From assembly GCF_014199535.1 (NCBI RefSeq), contig NZ_JACHNV010000003.1, forward strand, positions 807,289 through 871,288: a stretch of DNA of 64,000 nt. Direction: 5' to 3'. The DNA comes from Hymenobacter latericoloratus (lineage in GTDB: Bacteria > Bacteroidota > Bacteroidia > Cytophagales > Hymenobacteraceae). Position 1 is the first letter of the stretch; each line of letters begins with the position of its first letter. This document shows, one piece after another, positions 18,243 through 26,631 of this stretch. The notes below the pieces were generated by a model that was not told the DNA's origin, did not search any database, and saw only the letters and a list, made by a program, of their open reading frames with translations. A program made the position numbers and the translations under genes.

Positions 18243-19042
18243 TATTTCCCAAACACGCGCTTGAGCAGGGCGCTGCCTTGGCCAGCGGGGTTTTGGCGGA
18301 TACGGCCTTCCTCAGCGGCTATCAGGGCAAAGAGGCCATCCACGGTTTTCTCCGTAGCATAGGGTGCTAGCTGCGGACTAAGCTTGGTTACCAGCGGAAT
18401 TTTGTTGTAGCGGGCTACCATTTCGGCGTAGAGGCGGGTAGCGCCCGTCTGGTCCAGCGACTGTTGCACGGTAGGCTGGAAGGCAGTGCGCAGGTCGGCG
18501 GCGGTTTTCTCGTAGAGCAATGTGGTAGCCGCATCACTTTCCCGGCTGGTAGCCAGCGTGAGGGCGTCCTGCAGGGTCAGGTTCTGCACCGCGTTCAGGA
18601 AGATGGGCTTCGCCTGGGCCGAGGCAGTTTCGGCGGCGCGGTTCAGGGCTACCTCAAAATTATCGACCAGGGCTCCGGCTTTCAGCTTGCGCAGCGTAAG
18701 AGCAACTATTTCCGCTTCGGGCGGGAACGGGATGCGGATATCCGCGTTGGCAGTAAAGCCGTCGGGGGCGCTACCCTGCGCCACGGCGCGGGTTACGCCC
18801 TGGCTCAGGGCTTCGCGCAGGCCGCTGCTGGCTTCGTCGGCCGTGAGCGGGACTTTCACCGGGGTAGTGGGGGTAGCAGCCGGTTTGGCAGCGCTGGCGT
18901 TGGGGGTAGCCTTTTTGGCGGTTGTAGGCTTTTTGCTAACCGTAGTGGTCTTTTTCGGGGTGGTTTTGGATTGGGCGGCGGCCAGTTGGGCGCTGGCCAG
19001 CGTAAGCGTGAGGCCGAGGGCCAGGGTGCGGAGGGGAGGCAT
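18242..19042 (-). CDS. DUF4197 family exported protein (copy 2)
   Basis: 266 residues. A signal peptide (about 1-23, ending AAAQ) is followed by a Lys/Thr/Pro/Ala-rich linker (about 25-62) and a DUF4197 domain (about 65-264) with SGLREALSQG, RIPFPP and EKTAADLRTAF, ending LLKRVFGK. It is closely parallel to the downstream copy from the domain start to the end, so the pair arose by tandem duplication; only the linker differs. Both are transcribed in the same direction. Confidence 0.87.
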   Translation of the reverse strand: MPPLRTLALGLTLTLASAQLAAAQSKTTPKKTTTVSKKPTTAKKATPNASAAKPAATPTTPVKVPLTADEASSGLREALSQGVTRAVAQGSAPDGFTANADIRIPFPPEAEIVALTLRKLKAGALVDNFEVALNRAAETASAQAKPIFLNAVQNLTLQDALTLATSRESDAATTLLYEKTAADLRTAFQPTVQQSLDQTGATRLYAEMVARYNKIPLVTKLSPQLAPYATEKTVDGLFALIAAEEGRIRQNPAGQGSALLKRVFGK

Positions 19043-19140
19043 AAGACGAAAAAGGTAAACCCAACGGCTGTTGTGGCGTTGTTAGCCGACGGGTTGCCAA
19101 TATTGCGCCAAATCCGGCACTCCTCCTAACCTCCTCCGCT

Positions 19141-20391
19141 ATGCCCTCCCTCCCCGACGTTGAAATCATGACTATTGGCGATGAGCTGCTCTACGGGCAG
19201 GTCATCGACACGAATTCGGCCTTTATGGGCCAGGAACTGGCTAAGCTGGGTCTGCGGGTTCGCCAGATCACCAGCGTTTCGGACCGCGCCGACGAAATAG
19301 TGGCGGCCCTGGACCTGGCCCGGCAGCGCGCCCAGGTGGTGCTCATGACCGGCGGGTTGGGCCCCACCAAAGACGACCTGACCAAGCACGTGCTGGCCCG
19401 CTATTTCGGGGCGGAGCTGGTGCTGCACCACGCTACTTTGGAGCACGTGGAAGGCATTTTTCGGCGCTTCAACCGCCCCATGCTGGACGTAAACCGCCAA
19501 CAGGCCCTGGTGCCCGCCAATTGTCAGGTGCTGTTTAATGCGGTGGGCACGGCACCGGGTATGTGGTTTGAAAGCCAGCAAACCGTGTTCGTGAGCATGC
19601 CGGGCGTGCCGCACGAAATGAAATACCTGATGACCCACGAGGTGCTGCCGCGTCTGCAGCAACACTTCCGGACACCCCCCATCGAGCACGTAGTGGTGCA
19701 GACCATTGGCCTGGGCGAGTCGTTTCTGGCCCAGCAGATTGAAGCCTGGGAAGCCGCCCTACCCCCCAACGTCAAGCTAGCCTACCTACCCTACCTCGGT
19801 GGGGTGCGCCTGCGCCTGACCGGCCACGACGACGGCCAGCCAAACCTGCGCGCCCGCATGGAAGCCTTGCTGCCCAGCCTGCAAGAGCTGTTGGGTGAGC
19901 ATATTTTTGCCGAAGGCGAAATAAAGCTGGAAGAAGCCGTGGGACAGCTGCTGTTGCAGCGCGGCCTCACCGTAGGCACTGCCGAGAGCTGCACGGGCGG
20001 CCTGCTGGCCCACCGCCTTACCAGCGTGCCTGGCAGCTCGCGCTACTTCCAGGGCAGCGTCATTGCGTACTCTAACGATATAAAGGTGCGCGAGCTGGAT
20101 GTGAAGCCAGAAACCCTGGCCACCCACGGCGCCGTGAGCGAAGCCACCGTGGCGGAAATGGCCGAGGGGCTGCGCCGCCGGCTGGGGGTAGATGTAGCCC
20201 TGGCTACCAGCGGCATTGCCGGTCCCGAGGGCGGTACCCCCGAAAAGCCCGTCGGTACCATCTGTTTCGCCTATGCTGATGCTCACCGGACCGTCACGCG
20301 GCAGATCAGCTTTGACCGCGGCCGCCAGCTGAATGTGGAGTACACGACCACCATGGCCCTGAACCTGCTACGCCAGGAAGTGGTGAAATAG
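19141..20391 (+). CDS. cinA: CinA-family protein, NMN/competence-damage type
   Basis: 416 residues. The N-terminal MoaB/MogA-like domain (1-170, GDELLYGQVIDTNS, MTGGLGPTKDDLT) and C-terminal nicotinamide-nucleotide amidase (PncC) domain (about 255-416, GTAESCTGGLLA with the catalytic Ser/Cys region, SGIAGPEGGTPEKPVG) give the full two-domain CinA. The N-domain acts on ADP-ribose-type compounds and the C-domain deamidates NMN in pyridine nucleotide recycling. Its last codons and stop are part of an octad repeat array. Confidence 0.93.
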   Translation: MPSLPDVEIMTIGDELLYGQVIDTNSAFMGQELAKLGLRVRQITSVSDRADEIVAALDLARQRAQVVLMTGGLGPTKDDLTKHVLARYFGAELVLHHATLEHVEGIFRRFNRPMLDVNRQQALVPANCQVLFNAVGTAPGMWFESQQTVFVSMPGVPHEMKYLMTHEVLPRLQQHFRTPPIEHVVVQTIGLGESFLAQQIEAWEAALPPNVKLAYLPYLGGVRLRLTGHDDGQPNLRARMEALLPSLQELLGEHIFAEGEIKLEEAVGQLLLQRGLTVGTAESCTGGLLAHRLTSVPGSSRYFQGSVIAYSNDIKVRELDVKPETLATHGAVSEATVAEMAEGLRRRLGVDVALATSGIAGPEGGTPEKPVGTICFAYADAHRTVTRQISFDRGRQLNVEYTTTMALNLLRQEVVK

Positions 20392-20495
20392 TGAGAAGGC
20401 GAAAGGCAGAGTTTGCCGGTGCTTTGCTGCAGCGCCGGGCAGATAGGCCACCAACTCGCCATTTCACTACTTCACCTTTCGCAACTTCACTTACC
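20378..20495. repeat. Paired octad repeat spanning the cinA stop codon
   Basis: The left part (about 20378-20412) reads as 8-base words GTGGTGAA, ATAGTGAG, AAGGCGAA, AGGCAGAG and includes the cinA stop TAG. The right part (20455-20495) is its inverted relative; 20378-20395 pairs with 20455-20472 with three mismatches, which would be wobble pairs in RNA. Confidence 0.7.
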
Positions 20496-20546
20496 TTTGA
20501 GGCTCCAAACCCACCCCACCCCTTTTTTCCTAACTACCCCAACCGC

Positions 20547-21956
20547 ATGGCACGAGTGGAAATGACGATGCCCAAGATGGGCGAATCCATCATGGAAGGC
20601 ACCGTCCTGAAATGGCTTAAACAAGTAGGCGACTCCATTGAACAGGATGAATCGGTGCTGGAAGTAGCCACCGATAAAGTGGACACCGAAGTTCCGGCCC
20701 TCCACGCCGGCGTTCTGCAGGAAATTCTGGTGCAGGAAGGCCAGGTAGTGGCGGTGGGTGCGCCCATTGCCATCATTGAAACCGACGCCAGCGCTGCTAC
20801 TGCCGCTCCCGCCGCGGCCGCCGCTGACATGCCTGCGCCCTCCGCTAATGGCGCAGAAAAGGTAGCTGCTGAGGTTCCGTTTGTTCCGGCCGCCGCTCAA
20901 ACTTCGGCCGCCGAGGCTACAGCGGCTCAGCCCCAGCCGGGCCGCTTTTACTCGCCCCTCGTGCTGAGCATTGCCCGCGAAGAAGGCATTTCCATGGCCG
21001 ACCTGGAACACCTGCCCGGTACTGGCAGCGAAGGCCGCGTCACGAAAAAAGATATTCTGGATTATGTAGCCGCGGGCAAGAAGCCCCTGGCGCAGCCAGC
21101 GGCGGCCCCCGCTGCCCAGCCCCAGGCCGCGTCAGCCGCGCCGGCCCCTACCCCGGCCCCGACGGTCCAAGCTCCTACGCCAGCCGCCGCACCGGCCCAG
21201 CAGGCTGCTTCCGCTCCGGCACCCAAAGCGGTGCCCTCCATCAGCGGCAACCAGGAACTGCTGGAAATGGACCGCATGCGCAAGATGATTGCCCAGCGCA
21301 TGGTGGACTCCAAGCGGATTTCGCCCCACGTTACCTCCTTCGTGGAAGCCGACGTGACCGACATTGTGAACTGGCGCAACAAGCACAAGGATGCCTATAA
21401 GAAGCGCGAAGGCGAGAACCTGACCTTCACGCCTATCTTCATCCAGGCCATTGCCCGCGCCATTCAGGATTTCCCGAACATCAACGTATCGGTGGAAGGC
21501 GACTACATCATCAAGAAGCGCGACATCAACGTGGGGGTGGCCGTGGCCCTGCCCTCGGGCAACCTCATCGTGCCCGTAATTCACAACGCCGACCAGCTGA
21601 ACCTCAATGGCCTGAGCAAGCGCGTGAACGACCTCGCCAACCGGGCCCGCGCCAACAAACTGAAGCCCGAAGACTTGGAAGGCGGCACGTACACGGTTTC
21701 CAACGTGGGTTCCTTCGGCAACGTGATGGGCACGCCTATCATCATGCAGCCCCAGGTGGCCATTATGGCCGTGGGCGCCATCAAGAAGAAGCCCGCCGTC
21801 ATTGAAACGCCCCAGGGCGACTTGATTGGCGTGCGTCACTTCATGTTCCTCTCCCACTCCTACGACCACCGCGTGGTAGATGGCTCGCTGGGCGGCATGT
21901 TCGTGCGCCGCGTGGCCGACTACCTGGAGCAGTTCGACCCGAACACCACCATCTAG
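20547..21956 (+). CDS. 2-oxo acid dehydrogenase E2 component (dihydrolipoyl acyltransferase)
   Basis: 469 residues. Lipoyl domain (1-77, lipoylated Lys44 in ATDKVDTE), a Pro/Ala linker, peripheral subunit-binding domain (about 135-172, LSIAREEGISMADLEHLPGTG), a second Pro/Ala linker and the catalytic acyltransferase domain ending with the His and Asp of HSYDHRVVDG. It transfers the acyl group from E1 to CoA. The substrate (2-oxoglutarate, branched-chain or pyruvate) cannot be fixed from sequence alone and no E1 or E3 gene is nearby. The start at 20547 is chosen because upstream frame is repeat DNA. Confidence 0.92.
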   Translation: MARVEMTMPKMGESIMEGTVLKWLKQVGDSIEQDESVLEVATDKVDTEVPALHAGVLQEILVQEGQVVAVGAPIAIIETDASAATAAPAAAAADMPAPSANGAEKVAAEVPFVPAAAQTSAAEATAAQPQPGRFYSPLVLSIAREEGISMADLEHLPGTGSEGRVTKKDILDYVAAGKKPLAQPAAAPAAQPQAASAAPAPTPAPTVQAPTPAAAPAQQAASAPAPKAVPSISGNQELLEMDRMRKMIAQRMVDSKRISPHVTSFVEADVTDIVNWRNKHKDAYKKREGENLTFTPIFIQAIARAIQDFPNINVSVEGDYIIKKRDINVGVAVALPSGNLIVPVIHNADQLNLNGLSKRVNDLANRARANKLKPEDLEGGTYTVSNVGSFGNVMGTPIIMQPQVAIMAVGAIKKKPAVIETPQGDLIGVRHFMFLSHSYDHRVVDGSLGGMFVRRVADYLEQFDPNTTI

Positions 21957-21973
21957 AGCTTAGGAAGGTATGA

Positions 21974-22007
21974 AAAAGGCCCTGCCGTGGTTACGGCGGG
22001 GCCTTTT
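21974..22007 (+). terminator. Terminator after the E2 gene
   Basis: AAAAGGCCC...GGGGCCTTTT hairpin with a GGTT loop, 18 bp after the stop codon. Confidence 0.85.
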
Positions 22008-22024
22008 GGTTGGGCCGGATGCCT

Positions 22025-22032
22025 TATTTTTG
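22025..22032 (+). promoter_or_regulatory. TAnnTTTG -7 box
   Basis: TATTTTTG, 51 nt upstream of the ATG at 22084 and just after the E2 terminator. Confidence 0.6.
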
Positions 22033-22083
22033 TGCATTGGCCGGATCGTTTTCTTCCGGCTCTCGTTTTGAATCTCCCGTCTC

Positions 22084-22290
22084 ATGAATAAAGTCCTGCC
22101 CCTGGCAGCCCTGGTTATTGCCCTGGGCCTGATTATTTTCCTTTACCAGCGCCTGCGCACCACGGAAGCCGCGCTGGCAATGGCCCAGAAACGCTTCGAC
22201 GACTGCGAGCAGGTAAACTTCCAGCTTCAGAACCAGCTGGTGCAGGCTACCCGCGGCCCTGTGCCCGACAGCCTGAAAATCGTGGACTAG
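22084..22290 (+). CDS. Single-TM mini membrane protein, unknown
   Basis: 68 residues. One membrane helix (about 5-21) is followed by a charged helix (about 24-55) with heptad-like spacing of hydrophobic residues that could form a coiled coil. It has its own promoter box and a strong terminator, so it is very likely expressed. I recognise no family. Confidence 0.7.
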   Translation: MNKVLPLAALVIALGLIIFLYQRLRTTEAALAMAQKRFDDCEQVNFQLQNQLVQATRGPVPDSLKIVD

Positions 22291-22306
22291 CCCGGAAGGG
22301 GTAGCA

Positions 22307-22378
22307 CAACGAGCCGCTGCAAACGAAACTCGAGTGCCAATAAATGGCTCCTTGGGCTTCGTTTGCAGCGGCTCGTTG
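22307..22378. terminator. Long perfect hairpin, bidirectional terminator
   Basis: Perfect 21-bp arms 22307-22327 and 22358-22378 between the convergent mini membrane protein gene and the DoxX gene. There is no long T-run; the stem is much longer than needed for a simple terminator. Confidence 0.7.
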
Positions 22379-22410
22379 GGTTTACTGGGTAGGAGGGGGT
22401 AGGCACCTGC

Positions 22411-22821
22411 TTACGCTACCGGCCCCGCGTTGCGGCTGCGGGCGGCATCCAGGCTCCAGGGGCCGGGGCCGGCCGCCGACAGGTACAGGTACACAAAGCA
22501 ATAGAGCACGGCCAATTCGCCTTGGTTTATAATGGGCAAGGCATGCTGGGGCGCGTGGGCCATAAAGTAGGCCACGGCCATCAGGCCCGACAAAATAAAG
22601 GCCACCGGCCGGGTGAACAGGCCAATCAGCAGCAATAGCCCGCCGCCAAATTCCAGAATCCCGGCCACCAGCATCAGGCCGGTGGCCCCGCCACCGCCAT
22701 GGTCGGAGGGCGGCCAGCCGAACAGCTTCTGACTTCCGTGGAACAGCATCAACAGCCCCGAAACAATGCGCAGCACGCTCAGCAGCCGGGCCGACCAGGG
22801 CGAGAGGAAAAAAGTTGTCAT
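22411..22821 (-). CDS. DoxX family membrane protein
   Basis: 136 residues with four hydrophobic helices (about 10-30, 48-68, 75-92, 100-118). The first helix contains RIVSGLLMLFHGSQKLFG, and the G-G-LLLLIGLFTRP pattern after helix 2 is typical of DoxX/MauE relatives. The role in this organism is unknown; some members work with thiol or quinone redox systems. It lies downstream of the disrupted nitroreductase on the same strand but behind a hairpin at 22863-22893. Confidence 0.85.
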   Translation of the reverse strand: MTTFFLSPWSARLLSVLRIVSGLLMLFHGSQKLFGWPPSDHGGGGATGLMLVAGILEFGGGLLLLIGLFTRPVAFILSGLMAVAYFMAHAPQHALPIINQGELAVLYCFVYLYLSAAGPGPWSLDAARSRNAGPVA

Positions 22822-22862
22822 ACTATATAGGGAAAAGAGTGAGTACTACCCTGCCAACGCAA

Positions 22863-22893
22863 AAGCGGCCCGCCGGGATACAGCGGGCCGCTT
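22863..22893 (-). terminator. Terminator after the nitroreductase locus
   Basis: AAGCGGCCCGC / GCGGGCCGCTT, perfect 11-bp arms with a 9-nt loop, 24 bp beyond the restored nitroreductase stop. Confidence 0.75.
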
Positions 22894-22916
22894 CATGGCA
22901 ACGGGAGGGGTAGGAA

Positions 22917-23524
22917 TTATGCCAGCACCCAGGTCACTTTTTCCTCCAGAGGGCGGCGGGTGCTGCGGGCTTGGGCGCTGGGCTTGGGGTAGCCCAGGTA
23001 GAAGAAGCCGAGCAATTGATCCTCGGGGCCGAGGCCGAAGAAGGGCCTGGCCTCCGGGAGGTAGGTAACCCCGCCGCTGCTCCAGAAGCCCACCAGCCCG
23101 TGCGCTACGGCCGAGAGGTGCAGTTTTGCACGGCGCAGGCCACGGCGGCTACCTCCTCTACTTCGGGCACCTCGGGGTTGCGCTTCAGGCCAATGGCAAT
23201 AACGTGGGAGCTGAGCAGGGGATTATTGGTCATCTTCTCCAGCTTGGCGGGCTGAAACTTATCGCCCGCGGTGGTCCGGTACAGCTCGGCCTGAAAATCG
23301 GCGAGCTTCTGGCGGCCCGCGCCGGCAAACACCACAAAGTGCCAGGGCTCGGTGCGCTTGTGGGTGGGGGCCCAGGTAGCGTTTTCCAGCAGCTCGCGCA
23401 CCAGCGCGTCGGGCACCGGGCAGCCCGGCTCAAACAGCACCGGCTGCATGCTGCGCCGCCCCCGAATCAGTTGGGTGACCTGGGCGGCATCGAGGGGGGT
23501 AGGTATTTCGGCTTGATTACTCAT
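22917..23524 (-). pseudogene. Nitroreductase family protein, frameshifted
   Basis: The frame from ATG 23524 encodes a nitroreductase N-terminus (LIRGRRSMQPV, ATWAPTHKRTEPWHFVVFAG, LLSSHVIAIG) but hits a stop at 23105-23107 right after AVACAVQN. In the next frame, from about 23127, the sequence continues as LHLSAVAHGLVGFWSSGG and on through LLGFFYLGYPKP to a stop at 22917-22919, which is the expected FMN-binding C-terminal half. One missing base around 23121-23127, next to four A residues on the coding strand, joins them into a normal protein of about 200 residues. Either a real null mutation or a sequencing/assembly error. Confidence 0.85.
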
Positions 23525-23582
23525 GCTTAAGAAAGAGGTTTGAATGCCGGATGTTTTGATACTCTGCGCTGAGCTTCTACAA

Positions 23583-23613
23583 AAAAACCCCCAGCCGAAT
23601 GGCCGGAGGCTTT
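23583..23613 (-). terminator. Terminator of the second receptor gene
   Basis: On the minus strand, CCTCCGGCC and GGCTGGGGG (7 of 9 paired) around ATTC, followed by seven T; 22 bp after the receptor stop. Confidence 0.7.
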
Positions 23614-23634
23614 TGCGTTCTGTTGCGGAACCGG

Positions 23635-26247
23635 TTAGGGCCGGCCGCCGCTGGGGCCCTGGGCGGGGGTAGCACCAGCGCCGTTGCCGCCGTCGGAGCT
23701 GCCCCCGTCTTTCAGGTCGTCGTTGCTGATGGAGCGGCGTCGCTTGGGCTGGGCCATGCTCATCTTGCCGATGCGGTAGCTGAAGTTCACGCGGAAACCG
23801 GAGCGGCGCAGCACGTTCACGCTGTACTGATCCAGAGTGGGCGAGCTGATGGAGCTGCGGATTTTGTTGGTGGGCGTGAAGAAGTTATCGGCCCCGAAGC
23901 CAATGCTGCCTTTCTTGTCGGCAAAATCCTTTTTCAGGCCCACGCTATACACCCCGAAGCCGCCCTGGTAGCCCTGGAGCTGCACCTGTCGGCCGCGGTA
24001 GAAGCTGAACGCCTGAATGCCCCAGCCCTTGGTGAAGGTGTAGCCCCCCATCAGGCGGCCGCTGACGACCCAGCCCTGGTTGCTGGCGGCGTACAGCACA
24101 TCCGAGACGTTGTTATCGAGGGTGGCGTAGTACACATCGGCCCCGCCGCCCAGCGTGAGCTTGTTCTGGATGTTGACGTTGGCATTCAGGCTGCCGCCGT
24201 AGGCGTTTTCAGTGCCGATGTTAGCGTACGACGTACGAATACGGGCTCCGTCCTGGGTCCGCACCGGCTGGATGGAGCCATCGGTATTGCGGGCGAATAC
24301 ACTGAAGCTCAGCGAGGTTTGCTTGATAAAGGTGTTGTATCCCAGCTCGAAGTTGTTGGTTTTCTCGGGTTCCAGCTCGGGGTTGCCTACCGTGTACAAC
24401 AGCGGGTTGCCCGACTGCTCGTTGGGGTTCAGGAACTGCAGGGAAGGGCGCTGAATCCGGCGGTTATAGGCCGCTTTGAGCACGTTGCCGTTAGCCAGCT
24501 TCCGCGAGACGTTCACGCTGGGCACCAGCACGCCGTACGAGGGAATGGAAGGAGCATTATCCGTGCGGAAGTCGGCCGTGATAGTGGTGTACTCGTAGCG
24601 GGCCCCGGCCTTCAGGGTGTAATTCTTGAGGAAGCCCAGGGTGTAAGAGGCGTACGCCGCCGCCACGTTCTGGTTGTAGTCGAAGACGTTGGAAAGCGTG
24701 GTGCCGGTCTGGCGCTGGCCGTTCAGGAAGGTGGTGTAGTCGCTGTTCACCCGGCGCATGATGTCCTTGGCCCCAAACTCCACCAGCTGGGTTTTGCTCA
24801 GGGGCGTCTGGTAGTCGAGCTGCAGGGTTACTTCCTCGTTGTAGCTGTCGTTGAGGTTGCGGCGGTAGTCGCCGGCGCCCTGGCCCTCCTGGGTGGTGTT
24901 GGTGAAATTGTTGGTGCGGGTGTTGCGGCTGTACTGGGCCAGCAGGCTCAGCTCGCGCTGGGGCGTCTCGAAAGTGCGGGTGTAGTTGAGGGTAGCATCC
25001 AGCGTATTGGAGTTGTCGAGCACCTTCACGTCGCGCAGGCTGCTGCTACTTTCTGTGGAACTGGTAACCGGCGTAACGGGGTAAAACGGCACTACGGGGT
25101 AAATATAGAAGGTAGTGTTCGTGGCCAGGTCATCCTGGTAGCTGGTGCCGTTGCGCAGCCCTAGCTGCACCGAGGCCGAGAGGAAGTTGTACTTATTAAT
25201 GTCGTAGTCCCAGCCCAGGGAGTAGCGCCCGAACACGTTCTGCTGGCGCGTGTCGGCCGCCTGCACGGTGCGGCTCAGCAGCTGGCGGCCGGCAATGTCG
25301 TTGCCCTGAATCCCGTACGTCGTCTGCTCGTTGCGGAAAGAGCCGGGCACGTTGTACTGGCCCCGGCCCCCGCCGCTCAGCGAAAAGCCCATCTTCCCTA
25401 CCCGGTACGAGGCGTTCAACCCCAGATCGGAGCCGCGCAAACCGGCACTGCTGCGCAAATCCAGGGTAAAGCCCTGCAGGTTATTCTGCTTGGTGACGAT
25501 GTTGATGATACCGCCCGAGCCTTCGGCGTCGTACTTGGCCGAGGGCGAGGTAATTACCTCCACGGTCTTGATCTGGTCGGCCGGAATCTGCTTGAGGGCG
25601 TCGGCAATGCTGTTGGCCGAGATGGTGCTGGGCCGGTTGTTGATAAGCACCCGAATGTTCTGGCTGCCGCGCAAACTCACGTTGCCATCGAGGTCCACCG
25701 AGAGGTTGGGCACGCGCTTGAGCACATCGGTAGCGTCGCCGCCGCGGGTGGTTTCGTCCTTCTCGGCGTTGTACACCGTGCGGTCCACCTTTTCCTCGAC
25801 CAGGCTGCGCTGGCCTTCCACCCGCACCTCGCCCAGGGCCTGCGCCGACGACTCCAGGGCCACGCTGCCCAGGGCCACGGTGTTGCCGGCCGCGGTAATG
25901 ACTACCCCGGTTTTCTCCACCAGCTTATAGCCGATAAAGCTGATTTGCACGGTATAGGTGCCGGCGGCAATGCGCGGAATCGTGAATTTGCCGTTGTCGT
26001 CGGCGGCAGTGCCATCCACCGGTTTACCGGTGGCCGGGTTTACCAGGGCCACGGTAGCGTAGGGCACCGGCTGCTTGGTAGCAGCGTCGGTAACCGTGCC
26101 CGTAATGCGGCCACTCCCCGGCTGGGGCTGGGCCGCCGCGCCGGCGGGCCGACCCGCGCCGGCGGGCCGCTCGCCACCACCGGGCATCTGGGCCAGCACC
26201 GTGTGGCCGCTGCCCGTTATCAAAATAAGAAAGAAGAGCTTTTTCAT
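23635..26247 (-). CDS. TonB-dependent receptor-like outer membrane protein
   Basis: 870 residues. A signal peptide (MKKLFFLILI..TVLA, about 1-20), a Gly/Pro/Ala-rich stretch, a carboxypeptidase-regulatory-like domain (about 48-135, GTVTDAATKQPVPYATVAL), a plug (about 145-260, ATDVLKRVPNLSVDLDG, VLINNRPS, YDAEGSGGIINIVT) and a 600-residue barrel. After the last strand (FSYRIGK) there is a basic then Gly-rich tail of about 35 residues. The ATG at 26247 is preferred to one at 26292 because it starts the signal peptide. The architecture parallels the receptor at 196-2658, but this one has no operator dyads. Substrate unknown. Confidence 0.9.
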   Translation of the reverse strand: MKKLFFLILITGSGHTVLAQMPGGGERPAGAGRPAGAAAQPQPGSGRITGTVTDAATKQPVPYATVALVNPATGKPVDGTAADDNGKFTIPRIAAGTYTVQISFIGYKLVEKTGVVITAAGNTVALGSVALESSAQALGEVRVEGQRSLVEEKVDRTVYNAEKDETTRGGDATDVLKRVPNLSVDLDGNVSLRGSQNIRVLINNRPSTISANSIADALKQIPADQIKTVEVITSPSAKYDAEGSGGIINIVTKQNNLQGFTLDLRSSAGLRGSDLGLNASYRVGKMGFSLSGGGRGQYNVPGSFRNEQTTYGIQGNDIAGRQLLSRTVQAADTRQQNVFGRYSLGWDYDINKYNFLSASVQLGLRNGTSYQDDLATNTTFYIYPVVPFYPVTPVTSSTESSSSLRDVKVLDNSNTLDATLNYTRTFETPQRELSLLAQYSRNTRTNNFTNTTQEGQGAGDYRRNLNDSYNEEVTLQLDYQTPLSKTQLVEFGAKDIMRRVNSDYTTFLNGQRQTGTTLSNVFDYNQNVAAAYASYTLGFLKNYTLKAGARYEYTTITADFRTDNAPSIPSYGVLVPSVNVSRKLANGNVLKAAYNRRIQRPSLQFLNPNEQSGNPLLYTVGNPELEPEKTNNFELGYNTFIKQTSLSFSVFARNTDGSIQPVRTQDGARIRTSYANIGTENAYGGSLNANVNIQNKLTLGGGADVYYATLDNNVSDVLYAASNQGWVVSGRLMGGYTFTKGWGIQAFSFYRGRQVQLQGYQGGFGVYSVGLKKDFADKKGSIGFGADNFFTPTNKIRSSISSPTLDQYSVNVLRRSGFRVNFSYRIGKMSMAQPKRRRSISNDDLKDGGSSDGGNGAGATPAQGPSGGRP

Positions 26248-26311
26248 ATGCGTGAGGGGAAATAGCGACGCCCGGCAAGCAGTATTCATCATGCTACCTA
26301 CATTGCTAGCG

Positions 26312-26319
26312 CAAACCTA
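26312..26319 (-). promoter_or_regulatory. TAnnTTTG -7 box of the second receptor gene
   Basis: Minus-strand TAGGTTTG, 64 nt upstream of the ATG at 26247. Confidence 0.55.
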
Positions 26320-26489
26320 TCCGGCTGGCCAGCGCTACAGAAATGAACCCGACCAAGCGGTTTATTTCTGCCCTGAAAGCCGAAGAAAGTCCGCGCGAAT
26401 GCCGAGCAACCGCAGCCACAGACGCAACTTTGGCTGAAGGGTCGCACGCAGGCCCGGATATTTAGGGAAATACTGCCCAGACGAAACAG

Positions 26490-26519
26490 AAAAGCCGCTC
26501 CATTCCTGAAGCGGCTTTT
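26490..26519. terminator. Hairpin terminator
   Basis: AAAAGCCGCT / AGCGGCTTTT with a 10-nt loop, T-rich on both strands; between oligopeptidase and receptor genes. Confidence 0.75.
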
Positions 26520-26532
26520 TCATTTGGCCTGG

Positions 26533-26617
26533 GCTTGCGAAGGACCTCATTCCGTTGACACGAGTCGTGACACGTCTTGTTCATGAGTGATAAGGTCCTT
26601 CGCAAGCTCAGGATGAC
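26533..26617. repeat. REP-like palindrome, CAGGATGAC family, variant
   Basis: Perfect 15-bp arms 26533-26547 and 26593-26607 (GCTTGCGAAGGACCT and inverse) followed by TCAGGATGAC. The loop holds a smaller CACGAGTCGTG palindrome. It shares GCGAAGGACCT and CAGGATGAC with the elements at 28833-28950 and 35015-35115. Confidence 0.75.
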
Positions 26618-26631
26618 GGCTGTAGCAGCAG

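Larger units (their letters stand above)
26248..26631. other. Intergenic region with promoter, terminator and palindrome
   Basis: Holds a minus-strand promoter box for the receptor (26312-26319), a terminator hairpin (26490-26519) and a REP-like palindrome (26533-26617). I see no gene in it. Confidence 0.6.

Noticed and set aside
22307..22378. Insertion element footprint from the 21-bp perfect inverted arms
   Set aside because: Position between convergent genes and small loop fit a terminator better; there is no target duplication visible.
23599..25164. 521-codon plus-strand frame
   Set aside because: Antisense shadow of the second receptor gene.
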